Shown here: piece by piece, positions 8,728 through 15,902 of the stretch
Layout: every line of letters starts with the position of its first letter
Numbering within the stretch: the stretch's first letter is position 1
From: Sedimentisphaerales bacterium
Lineage (GTDB): Bacteria > Planctomycetota > Phycisphaerae > Sedimentisphaerales > SG8-4
Direction: 5' to 3'
DNA: 23,652 nucleotides
Assembly: GCA_016932895.1 (NCBI GenBank)
Contig: JAFGCA010000658.1
Span: forward strand, 1 to 23,652
Program-made: the position numbers and the translations under genes
The notes under the pieces: generated by a model
The model's database searches: none
What the model saw: the letters and a program-made list of their open reading frames with translations, nothing else
Told to the model about the DNA's origin: nothing

Positions 8728-8884
8728 GGGCACCGAACTGAATGCTACTTACGCTCGCGGTACCGGCTTCATATTCGCGGGCGAGATCGTTCAGGACGAC
8801 AACGCATTGCGCACAAATGACCGAAAGCCACATTTGAAGCGCTTTATTGGATAACTGCGTCTGTAAAGAAAGGAAAGGGAGATT

Positions 8885-9883
8885 ATGATCGAAAAGCGAG
8901 CCGTCTTCGTATTGGGTGCCGGTGCCAGTCGCCCCTACGGGTTCCCTGATGCGAGAGGGCTTAGGGCGCAGATTGTCGATCACTTCGTCGACCAATGGGA
9001 ACAATACACCAGAGAGTCGCTATCTGGGGAAAGTGGCAAGCGCGTGACTTTTGAAAAGAACCGTGCCAAGCAAGACGCCCAAGAGTTCATTTCAACCTTT
9101 GACAAGTCAAGCACCGAATCGATCGACTTATTCTTATCAAGGAATCCCAAACTTGAGGAAATTGGGAAGAAGGCGATTTGCGTGAGCATTCTTGGAGCAG
9201 AGAACAGAAGCAAATTTCGTGAGCAAGTCGAGAAACCGGAGCATGACTGGTACTTTTATTTGTACAGCAAGCTGGCGAGGGAACTTATTGGACCGAACGA
9301 TTTTCGAGAGTTCAGCAAGAACAACATAGTGTTTGTTACGTTCAACTACGACCGTTCGCTGGAGCATTTTCTATTCACCAGCCTCCTACATTCGTTTGAG
9401 GATGCCCATCCTGATGCGGTCAACGAGCAAATGCTTCGAATCCCGATCATTCATGTATATGGTCAGGCTGGAGGTTTGGATTGGCAGCAGGCCGAAAGTA
9501 AGGTCAAGTATGGTCCCCGAATTGGCGATCTGGCGCGAGTCAATCTGCCGGAGGTCATCAAGGACCTCTATGTCGTCCACGAAGGGAGGACGAATCCCGC
9601 GTTGCAGAGGGCGCGCGAGGAAATCGCCAATGCACAGCGAATCTTCTTTCTTGGCTTCGGCTACGCGAAAGAGAATCTCGAGGCGCTTGGCTTCCCTGAT
9701 GTGCTGAAGCGAAACCACCGCATATATGGCACCGCTATGCACTCGACGGTCAAGGAGTTGCAAGATATCCAGCGCTACTTTGTTCACGCGCTGCAACAAG
9801 GCGGTAACACATCTGCTCACGTGGACAAGCAGGTTACCATGAGCGACTGTGACTGTGTGGCCTTGCTGCGGGAATTTCTCTGA
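8885..9883 (+). CDS. SIR2-like domain protein, candidate NAD-dependent defence effector
   Basis: 332 residues. SIR2-type signatures are visible in order: FVLGAGASRPYGFPD (GAGAS at 11-15), SIDLFLSRN with IGKKAI (~79-97), TFNYDRSLE (Asn154, Asp156), an IHVYG segment holding the expected catalytic His190, and LGFGYAKEN (256-264). Standalone and fused SIR2 domains of this kind in anti-phage systems cleave NAD+. NADase activity here is inferred from the family and not visible in the sequence itself. The start ATG 8885 is supported by GGAAAGGGAG just upstream. No second effector or sensor domain is apparent beyond the fold, and no HerA, TIR or Argonaute gene is adjacent. Base composition is clearly more A+T-rich than the flanking housekeeping genes. 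Short direct repeats lie before (8700) and after (9905) it, which points to horizontal acquisition. Confidence 0.85.
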   Translation: MIEKRAVFVLGAGASRPYGFPDARGLRAQIVDHFVDQWEQYTRESLSGESGKRVTFEKNRAKQDAQEFISTFDKSSTESIDLFLSRNPKLEEIGKKAICVSILGAENRSKFREQVEKPEHDWYFYLYSKLARELIGPNDFREFSKNNIVFVTFNYDRSLEHFLFTSLLHSFEDAHPDAVNEQMLRIPIIHVYGQAGGLDWQQAESKVKYGPRIGDLARVNLPEVIKDLYVVHEGRTNPALQRAREEIANAQRIFFLGFGYAKENLEALGFPDVLKRNHRIYGTAMHSTVKELQDIQRYFVHALQQGGNTSAHVDKQVTMSDCDCVALLREFL

Positions 9884-9904
9884 ATGGAGGCGGCCTCGCC
9901 CTCA

Positions 9905-9931
9905 TGTCATCCTGAACGAAGTGAAGGATCT
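9905..9931 (+). repeat. Hairpin repeat copy, TGTCATCCTGA type
   Basis: TGTCATCCTGAACG...GTGAAGGATCT, 27 nt, with the same ATCCT/AGGAT complementarity. It lies 21 nt after the SIR2-like stop codon and 26 nt before the GIY-YIG start, so it separates the two accessory genes. Confidence 0.85.
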
Positions 9932-9957
9932 GGTCAGCGAATGGGAATTGTCATACG

Positions 9958-10263
9958 ATGAATCACATGGCGAGGGCCAAAACGTATTGCATTTACATCA
10001 TGACCAACAAGTCGGGGACACTCTATACGGGAGTCACGGGCAGTATCAAGACAAGAGTCTGGCAACACAAGAACGGGCTGGTCGAGGGCTTCACGAAAAG
10101 GTACAACATTACAAGGCTGATTTACTACGAGTCTTTTGCTGATATCTCCTCGGCGATTGCCCGTGAGAAGGAAATCAAAGGATGGGTTCGCCGCAAGAAA
10201 CTGGACTTGATTGCATCTGCCAATCCGCAGTGGGATGATCTCAGCAAGGGCTGGTACGAGTGA
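9958..10263 (+). CDS. Stand-alone GIY-YIG nuclease domain protein
   Basis: 101 residues, essentially one GIY-YIG domain of the small UPF0213/COG2827-like type. Visible motifs are CIYIM (11-15, the GIY strand), LYTG (22-25, the YIG strand), the catalytic-type Arg in RVWQH (Arg34), and the metal-binding Glu in AIAREKEIKGW (Glu70). The fold cleaves DNA using one metal ion. The substrate of the stand-alone members is not generally known. ATG 9958 and ATG 9967 (MARAKTY) are both possible starts, and neither has a good Shine-Dalgarno sequence. The gene is tightly bracketed by short hairpin repeats: one copy 26 nt upstream (9905-9931), and an inverted pair beginning 29 nt downstream (10293-10394). 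This arrangement suggests a functional link between nuclease and repeat, but that is an inference. Confidence 0.88.
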   Translation: MNHMARAKTYCIYIMTNKSGTLYTGVTGSIKTRVWQHKNGLVEGFTKRYNITRLIYYESFADISSAIAREKEIKGWVRRKKLDLIASANPQWDDLSKGWYE

Positions 10264-10292
10264 TGCGAATTGTGATTACTGGTTGCGCGCTT

Positions 10293-10394
10293 TGTCATCC
10301 TGAACGAAGCGTAGCGCAGTGAAGGATCTCGCCTGCGGACGGAAGAAGCTCCTCATTCTCAGGCCAGATCCTTCGCCTGCGGCTCAGGATGACA
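10293..10394. repeat. Inverted pair of TGTCATCCTGA-type hairpin repeats
   Basis: A plus-oriented copy at 10293-10329 (TGTCATCCTGAACG...GAAGGATCT, with a loop expanded by GTAGCGCA) is followed by a minus-oriented copy at 10366-10394 (AGATCCTTCG...CAGGATGACA). Each copy can form its own ATCCT/AGGAT hairpin, and together they form a larger palindrome with a ~36 nt centre. It lies directly downstream of the GIY-YIG gene and could end its transcript. The remaining stretch 10395-10627 is G/T-rich and shows no promoter I would defend. Confidence 0.85.
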
Positions 10395-10627
10395 CATGGG
10401 GGAACCAAGTTGAGTGAAAGCGGTGCTTCTGACAGCTTTCTCTTGGGTCAACGAGGCGGAGGAGCGTTTTGTCAAATCCGGCTGATGTTCTCGGCGCCGG
10501 TGGGGTTGTTTTGTAGAATCGGAGGGTGTGGTGGTTAGGATGCAGGGTGTTTTTGTCTGGCGGCGTCGGGGAGCCGATTGCACGGGGACGTGCTTTCTGC
10601 GGGGGAGTGGGAAGGACGGTTTTGCGT

Positions 10628-13021
10628 ATGAGAAGATGGGGCCAAGTGGCGCTTCTCGGTTTGGCCGTGGCGTTGTTGTGGTCGGCGGCGGGCGCGGCGC
10701 TACTGTTGGTTCGTCCGTGTGCAGCGCGCGAAGCGGGTCCGGTCGCAACGAATCGGGCCGAGTACGCCGGGTCGGTCAGTTGCCGCCAGTGCCACGAGCG
10801 ATTCTACGGGCTGTGGGCGTCCTCGCATCACGGCCTGGCGATGCAGCCGTACACGACCGAATTTGCCCGTGCGAATCTCACAACCCAGACCGAAGCCATA
10901 CGCATCGGGGCCTACGAGTACCGTGCTATCGTCGACGGCGACAGCGGATGGGTCCGCGAGAAGGGGCCGCAGGGTCCCAAACGCTATCCGATCGCCCACG
11001 TGATGGGGGGCAAGAACGTATACTATTTCCTGACGCCGGCGCAGCGGGGGCGCCTTCAGACCCTGCCCGTGGCGTACGACGTCCGCGCCGGGGAGTGGTT
11101 CGATACCGCCGCCAGCGGCGTGCGCCATTTTCCGGGCACGGAGTCCGACGAGCCCGTTCACTGGACGGACCCGATGTACACGTTCAATACGTCATGCTAC
11201 GGTTGCCACGTCAGCCAGTTGACCAGCAACTACGACCTGAGCAGCGACACTTATCACACGACGTGGGCCGAGCCGGGCATTAACTGCGAAGCCTGTCACG
11301 GTTCCGGTATCGAACACGTGCGGGTGTGCCAGGCGACGCCCGAGGGGCAGGAGCCCAACGATCTGAAGATCATCGTCACCAAGACCTTCTCGGCCGATCA
11401 GATCAATGCGATGTGCAACGCCTGTCACGCCAAGCTGAGCCCGATCACGAACTCGTTCGAGCCGGGACAGCGATTCTTCGACCATTTCGATCTGATCACG
11501 CTCGACCATTCGGATTTCTATCCGGACGGACGCGATCTGGGCGAGAACTACACGATGACCACGTGGCGGATGAGCCCGTGCCTCAAGAGCGGCAAGCTCG
11601 ACTGCGCGCACTGTCACACCTCCAGCGGACGCTATCGCTTCAAGAGCGTGGAACAGCCGAACGCCGCCTGTCTGCCCTGTCACCGCGAGCGGGTAGAAAA
11701 CGTTGCGGCCCACTCGCACCACGAGGCCGACGGCACGGGCAGCCGGTGCATCGCCTGTCACATGCCCATGACGGACTTCGCCCGCATGACGCGCAGCGAC
11801 CATTCCATGCGTCCCCCCGCGCCGGCGGCGACCCTCAAGTTCAAGTCCCCCAACGCGTGCAACATCTGTCACGACGATCACGATCCAGCCTGGGCCGATG
11901 AATACGTCCGGCAGTGGCACGAGCAGGACTACCAGAAGCCCATCCTGGAGCAGGCAAGCCTCGTGGATGCCGCGCGCCGGGGCGATTGGAGCCGCCTGGA
12001 TGCCATTCTGACGTACATCGGATCGAAGGAGCGCGACGAAGTCTTCGCGGCGTCGCTGATCCGTTTGCTGGGCAGATGTGAATCGCAGAAGAAATGGCCG
12101 GCTGTGATCAAGGCTCTCGAAGAGGATCGTTCTCCGCTGGTGCGGGCCGCGGCGGCCCAGACCCTGCACGGATACCTCACGGCCGAGTCTTTCCCGGCGC
12201 TGCTGGCGGCCACCGGCGACGACTATCGTCTCGTCCGCGTGCGGGCGGCGGCCGCTCTGGCGGCCATCCCGCTCGAACAGCTCGCCGACGAAGAACACCA
12301 GAACCAGGTCCGAAGCGCCACCGCGGAGCTCATGGAGTCGCTGAACGCCTCGCCGGATGACTACACCTCCCACTTCAATCTCGGCAACGTCCACATGCAG
12401 CGACAGGACCACGCCAAAGCTCTGGCCTCGTACGAGACGGCCATCAAGCTGCGTCCGGATTTCGTGCCGCCCTACGTGAATGCGGCGTTTGCCTACAATG
12501 CCCGGGGGCAGAACGACAAGGCCGAGGCGTCGTTCCGCAAAGCTCTCGCTCTCGATCCGAACAACGCGGCCGTTCATCTGAACCTTGGCATGCTCCTGGG
12601 CGAGCTGAAGCGCCCCCGCGAGGCGGAAGGGGCCTTTCGCGACGCGCTGAAAGCCGACCCGAATGCGGCGGCCGCCGCCTACAATCTCGGCGTTCTGCTC
12701 TCTGAATCCAAGCCGAAAGAGTGTCTCGACTGGTGCCGAAAGGCCTACGAGCTACGGCCTAACGAGGGAAGGTACGGCTACACCTACGCCTTTTTCCTGA
12801 GGCAAAACGGGCAAGTGGAACAGGCGATTCGTGTTCTGCGCAAGATGGTCAACGCCGCGGCGGCGTATCCCGACGCCTACCTCCTGCTGGGCGAGCTTCT
12901 GGAAAGCCAGGGCAAAGTGGGCGACGCCCTCAGCGTCTACCGCCGGGGCTCGCAGAACAAGGACATGGCCCCGCGGGACCGCTACAAGCTCGATATGCAT
13001 CTGCAGCGTCTGATGCGGTAA
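10628..13021 (+). CDS. Octahaem c-type cytochrome fused to HEAT and TPR repeats
   Basis: About 797 residues. An N-terminal hydrophobic segment (VALLGLAVALLWSAAGAALLLV) acts as signal peptide or membrane anchor. Eight CxxCH haem c sites follow: CRQCH (~52), CYGCH (~190), CEACH (~220), CNACH (~263), CAHCH (~326), CLPCH (~348), CIACH (~374) and CNICH (~411). The first part (CRQCHERFYGLWASSHH) resembles the cytochrome c554 family. After residue ~470 come HEAT-like helices (SPLVRAAAAQTLHGYL, YRLVRVRAAAALAAI), then about five TPR units to the C-terminus (e.g. SHFNLGNVHMQRQDHAKALA, PNNAAVHLNLGMLLGELKRP). Its place is probably the periplasm or outer surface, in electron transfer, with the repeats docking a partner. 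The substrate is unknown. ATG 10628 is chosen over the upstream in-frame TTG/GTG because the signal peptide starts there and GAAGGA is 11 nt ahead. Confidence 0.88.
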   Translation: MRRWGQVALLGLAVALLWSAAGAALLLVRPCAAREAGPVATNRAEYAGSVSCRQCHERFYGLWASSHHGLAMQPYTTEFARANLTTQTEAIRIGAYEYRAIVDGDSGWVREKGPQGPKRYPIAHVMGGKNVYYFLTPAQRGRLQTLPVAYDVRAGEWFDTAASGVRHFPGTESDEPVHWTDPMYTFNTSCYGCHVSQLTSNYDLSSDTYHTTWAEPGINCEACHGSGIEHVRVCQATPEGQEPNDLKIIVTKTFSADQINAMCNACHAKLSPITNSFEPGQRFFDHFDLITLDHSDFYPDGRDLGENYTMTTWRMSPCLKSGKLDCAHCHTSSGRYRFKSVEQPNAACLPCHRERVENVAAHSHHEADGTGSRCIACHMPMTDFARMTRSDHSMRPPAPAATLKFKSPNACNICHDDHDPAWADEYVRQWHEQDYQKPILEQASLVDAARRGDWSRLDAILTYIGSKERDEVFAASLIRLLGRCESQKKWPAVIKALEEDRSPLVRAAAAQTLHGYLTAESFPALLAATGDDYRLVRVRAAAALAAIPLEQLADEEHQNQVRSATAELMESLNASPDDYTSHFNLGNVHMQRQDHAKALASYETAIKLRPDFVPPYVNAAFAYNARGQNDKAEASFRKALALDPNNAAVHLNLGMLLGELKRPREAEGAFRDALKADPNAAAAAYNLGVLLSESKPKECLDWCRKAYELRPNEGRYGYTYAFFLRQNGQVEQAIRVLRKMVNAAAAYPDAYLLLGELLESQGKVGDALSVYRRGSQNKDMAPRDRYKLDMHLQRLMR

Positions 13022-13087
13022 GGCCCCACAAGATGTCCCCGAACGGTCGAATGAAAAGCCTCGGGTGATTTATCTCCTTCTTCTGAG

Positions 13088-15277
13088 GTGGTTGTGTTGC
13101 AGTTTATCACGATTTGCTGTCTGTCACTGATGGTCGCTTGCCCGGTGCATGCCGGTCAAGGCGCCGATGTGTCTTCCGGCAAGTGTACGTTATACCTCTG
13201 CTGCCAGGCGGACAACGACCTGCATCAGGTTCTCCAGGACAACGGTTTCGACTGCGTGCGTTTCGATCGACTCTCGGCCGCTCTGGCGCGCGTCCCGCAG
13301 GAAGCGCCGCTTCTGGTCCTGGCGGACGGGTATCCGGACAAGATGACGGAAATGACCGCCGCACAGTTCGAGCGGGCGCGAAAGAAAAACCTCCGCCTCT
13401 ATATCGAGTATCCCGCCCGGCTGCCCGGCCTGGAGGTAGCTCCGCCCGCCCGCCTCAAGATCGAGCGTGCGGTGGTAACTTCGGATTTCTTCGGCCCGAA
13501 GCTCGGCACCTCGCGCATTTTGTCCATCAACGGCAAACACGTCGTACCGGTTAACGCTGCGGAGGCGCATCTGGTCGCGGCGCGAGTGGCCGGCTTCGAT
13601 ACCGCCGTCTACGGGCTGCCCGAAGGAACGTATCCGCTTCTCTTCGAGCACGCCGACGGCACGATGCTGATCGCCACCACGAAGCTCAGCCATTTTGTCA
13701 CGGGCCGCTACTGCCCTGCCGATGCAATCGAGAGCATGTGGCAGGGAATCTTGCGATGGCTGTGTCATGGCCGTGCTGCGCCCGCATTGCGCTGGACTCC
13801 AACAGTGCGCCCGACGTATCCGCGGGATGCAACCGTGCCGGGAGACGTCGAAAAGAGGGCCGTTCGCCGTGCGGGGCAATGGTATTACCGATCCAGACTG
13901 CTGCCGACTGCCGAGCAGGATGAGGAAGTCAAAGTGGCAATGAAACAACAAGGCATTCTGCCTGCCCCCTCATTCGGCGAGCCGGTCGGCGACGGGTCTT
14001 TCGGCATCCTCCAGGGCTACATGTCGGGCATCTCGCATGACGGCCGCCAGGCGCGGAACGCCGTGCGTCGGGGTGACAACAACTGCGAAGCGGCCATGAC
14101 TCTTGCCCTTGCCGGCAGGCTCGACGGCGACAGAGAAAAGCTCCGGGCCGCCGCGAACATCCTCGATTTCTATCTCTTCGACTCCGAGGCGCGCAAGGGT
14201 GCGCGCGGCGATCCCAACCACGGCGCCTACGGTCTCATCGCCTGGGGCATCGACGATCCGGCCTGGCTCAAGGCCAACTACGGGGACGACAATGCCCGCC
14301 AGATGATGGGCATTCTGGCAACGGCGGCGGTTGTCGGCAGCGACCGCTGGAACGAGGCCGTCGGCATGTGTCTGCTGGCGAATCTCCGCACCACCGGCGT
14401 CCTGGGCTTTCGGCCCGGCCGCATCGACATCGGACCGCTTACCCAAAACGGCTGGCAGCCGTATTTCAAAGCCCAGACGGTCCACCTCTCGCCCCATTAT
14501 CAGGCCTATCTCTGGGCCTGCTTCCTCTGGGCGTATCACCACACGGGCGACGAGCTGTTCTATGCCCGCACCGAAAGAGCGATTCGCCGGACGATGGAGA
14601 ACTACCCCGACAACTGGAGCTGGACCAACGGCATGGCCCAGGAACAAGCCCGCATGCTTCTGCCGCTGGCCTGGCTGGTGCGCGTGAACGACACTGCGGA
14701 GCACCGTCGATGGCTCAGGCGAATCGCCGCCGACCTGGTCGCCCTGCAACAGCCGTGCGGCGCCATCCGGGAGCAGTTGGGCCGGCCGGGAAAGGGAGCC
14801 TATCCACCGCCGAAGTCCAATCAAGACTACGGCGGCAACGAGGCATCCCTGATCCAGCAGAACGGCGACCCCGTGTGCGATCTGCTCTATACCACCAACT
14901 TCGCCTTCCTGGGCCTGCACGAGGCCGCGACCGCCACCGGCGAATCGCTCTACCTCAAAGCGGAAGACAAACTTGCACAGTTTCTCTGTCGCATCCAGGT
15001 GCGCTCAGAATCGCATCCGGAACTGGATGGGACATGGTTTCGGGCCTTCGATTTTCAACGCTGGGAGCCCTGGGGCAGCGACGCCGATGCCGGCTGGGGC
15101 GCCTGGTGCACCATGACCGGGTGGATTCACTCCTGGATCACTTCGGTGCTCGCCATGCGCCAAATGGACACCAGTCTCTGGGATCTTACGATCGACGTTC
15201 CCCTGGCAAAGCCGTATCGAAAGCATCGCTCCGCTATGATACCGGATGCCATGTCGGGTTCAGTGGGCCTGCCGTAA
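13088..15277 (+). CDS. Secreted alpha/alpha-toroid (six-hairpin-like) protein with an N-terminal flavodoxin/GATase-like domain
   Basis: 729 residues at the longest start (GTG 13088). GAGG at 13085-13088 makes GTG 13094 or TTG 13097 (MLQFITICC) better initiation sites. A signal peptide (LQFITICCLSLMVACPVHA) is followed by a Rossmann-like segment of about 220 residues (LYLCCQADNDLHQVLQDNGF, EAPLLVLADGYP) reminiscent of class I glutamine amidotransferase-like folds. From ~270 onward there are regularly spaced helices with Trp/Tyr/Asn-rich ends (YMSGISHDGRQ, NHGAYGLIAWGI, HLSPHYQAYLWACFLWAYHH, WSWTNGMAQEQARML). These are typical of six-hairpin glycosidase-like toroids in polysaccharide-degrading bacteria. 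A role in glycan processing is plausible but not shown, and no specific catalytic residue could be assigned. It follows the cytochrome gene by 66 nt and converges with the small zinc protein (18 nt). Confidence 0.8.
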   Translation: MVVLQFITICCLSLMVACPVHAGQGADVSSGKCTLYLCCQADNDLHQVLQDNGFDCVRFDRLSAALARVPQEAPLLVLADGYPDKMTEMTAAQFERARKKNLRLYIEYPARLPGLEVAPPARLKIERAVVTSDFFGPKLGTSRILSINGKHVVPVNAAEAHLVAARVAGFDTAVYGLPEGTYPLLFEHADGTMLIATTKLSHFVTGRYCPADAIESMWQGILRWLCHGRAAPALRWTPTVRPTYPRDATVPGDVEKRAVRRAGQWYYRSRLLPTAEQDEEVKVAMKQQGILPAPSFGEPVGDGSFGILQGYMSGISHDGRQARNAVRRGDNNCEAAMTLALAGRLDGDREKLRAAANILDFYLFDSEARKGARGDPNHGAYGLIAWGIDDPAWLKANYGDDNARQMMGILATAAVVGSDRWNEAVGMCLLANLRTTGVLGFRPGRIDIGPLTQNGWQPYFKAQTVHLSPHYQAYLWACFLWAYHHTGDELFYARTERAIRRTMENYPDNWSWTNGMAQEQARMLLPLAWLVRVNDTAEHRRWLRRIAADLVALQQPCGAIREQLGRPGKGAYPPPKSNQDYGGNEASLIQQNGDPVCDLLYTTNFAFLGLHEAATATGESLYLKAEDKLAQFLCRIQVRSESHPELDGTWFRAFDFQRWEPWGSDADAGWGAWCTMTGWIHSWITSVLAMRQMDTSLWDLTIDVPLAKPYRKHRSAMIPDAMSGSVGLP

Positions 15278-15295
15278 CCCGGGGGGCTGCCTCAT

Positions 15296-15595
15296 TCACA
15301 TCGGCTCCGAGCGTATCTCGAACTCTTCGATGCTCCGGGCGTTCCTGCGAATGAAGTCGATCCAGAGACCGCACTCGCACGTGGCGTAGAAGTGGTACGC
15401 GGTGCGATAGTCCACCGTATCGAACTGGTGGCAGAAATCCTTCGTCCGGAAGCCGTCGACCGCCGCACCACAGCTTGGGCAGCGGCAACGAAAATCCACC
15501 CAATCGAAACCTTCGCCGGGAGGCTCAGCCAACTGATGAGATTCTTCGTGAGGCGCTTCCAGAGTCACTGATCCTTCCCTCATCTTCCTTGTCAT
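15296..15595 (-). CDS. Small zinc-binding protein of unknown function
   Basis: About 99 residues from the ATG at 15595. ATG 15583 and GTG 15571 are alternatives, with GAGGGAAGG ahead of the last. The recognisable part is the C-terminal 60 residues: FRCRCPSCGAAVDGFRTKD, then FYATCECGLWIDFI. These are two cysteine knuckles (CPSC and CEC) around a GFxTKD segment, a layout seen in small uncharacterised proteins with CPxCG...FYxxCxxCGxWIEF. The second knuckle is C-x-C where C-x2-C would be expected. Amino-acid bias and motif conservation suggest a real gene despite its size. It ends 18 nt from the convergent toroid gene and is divergent from the CotH gene, with about 300 nt between. The longer frame up to 15754 looks like non-coding extension. 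Confidence 0.6.
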   Translation of the reverse strand: MTRKMREGSVTLEAPHEESHQLAEPPGEGFDWVDFRCRCPSCGAAVDGFRTKDFCHQFDTVDYRTAYHFYATCECGLWIDFIRRNARSIEEFEIRSEPM

Positions 15596-15714
15596 TTTCT
15601 CCGTCCCCTGGTCCGGCGCTGTCGTTGGGCAGCGCAGCCGAAGTGTCATGAACCCCGGGATTCCTTTCCGCGGATCAGTGGGCGCTGCTCCGTTAACAGC
15701 CACCCATCGTGTCA

Positions 15715-15736
15715 CTATTGTCCAATGGTACAATAG
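15715..15736. promoter_or_regulatory. Dyad-symmetric operator-like site over a -10 box
   Basis: CTATTGT (15715-15721) and ACAATAG (15730-15736) are perfect inverted arms separated by 8 nt. 18 of the 22 positions are symmetric. The right arm contains TG-G-TACAAT (15727-15734), an extended -10-like element reading toward the CotH gene about 170 nt downstream. It lies in the 15596-15902 intergenic region between divergent genes. Nothing else in that region could be assigned. Confidence 0.5.
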
Positions 15737-15902
15737 GACGTATAGGCAAGTCAAGCCAAAAGACCGGCACCGGGAGCAACGAACGTTGATTCCGGACCCA
15801 ATGTATGGTAAGATGGGTAGAGTTTACCGATTCCAATGTTTTCTGGGCGTAATCGCGTTTGTCGGTACCGTCCGCTCGCGGCGCTTATCTACAGGAGTAT
15901 GG

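Noticed and set aside
8702..9004. 100-codon minus-strand frame across the repeat and the start of the SIR2-like gene
   Set aside because: It runs through the short repeat and overlaps the well-supported SIR2-like start. No known motif.
8885..9883. Known SIR2 defence pairs (Thoeris, SIR2-HerA, SIR2-Argonaute)
   Set aside because: No TIR, HerA-like ATPase or Argonaute gene is adjacent. The neighbours are acn and a GIY-YIG gene.
8700..10394. CRISPR array made of the short repeats
   Set aside because: Copies are far apart, differ in length and orientation, have genes and not uniform spacers between them, and there is no cas gene.
11192..12577. 461-codon minus-strand frame opposite the cytochrome gene
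   Set aside because: It lies wholly inside the multihaem/TPR gene, whose CxxCH and TPR motifs fix the real frame. The antisense product shows no recognisable domain.
13970..14920. Minus-strand frame opposite the toroid protein
   Set aside because: Shadow of a convincing plus-strand gene, with no independent start signal or motif.
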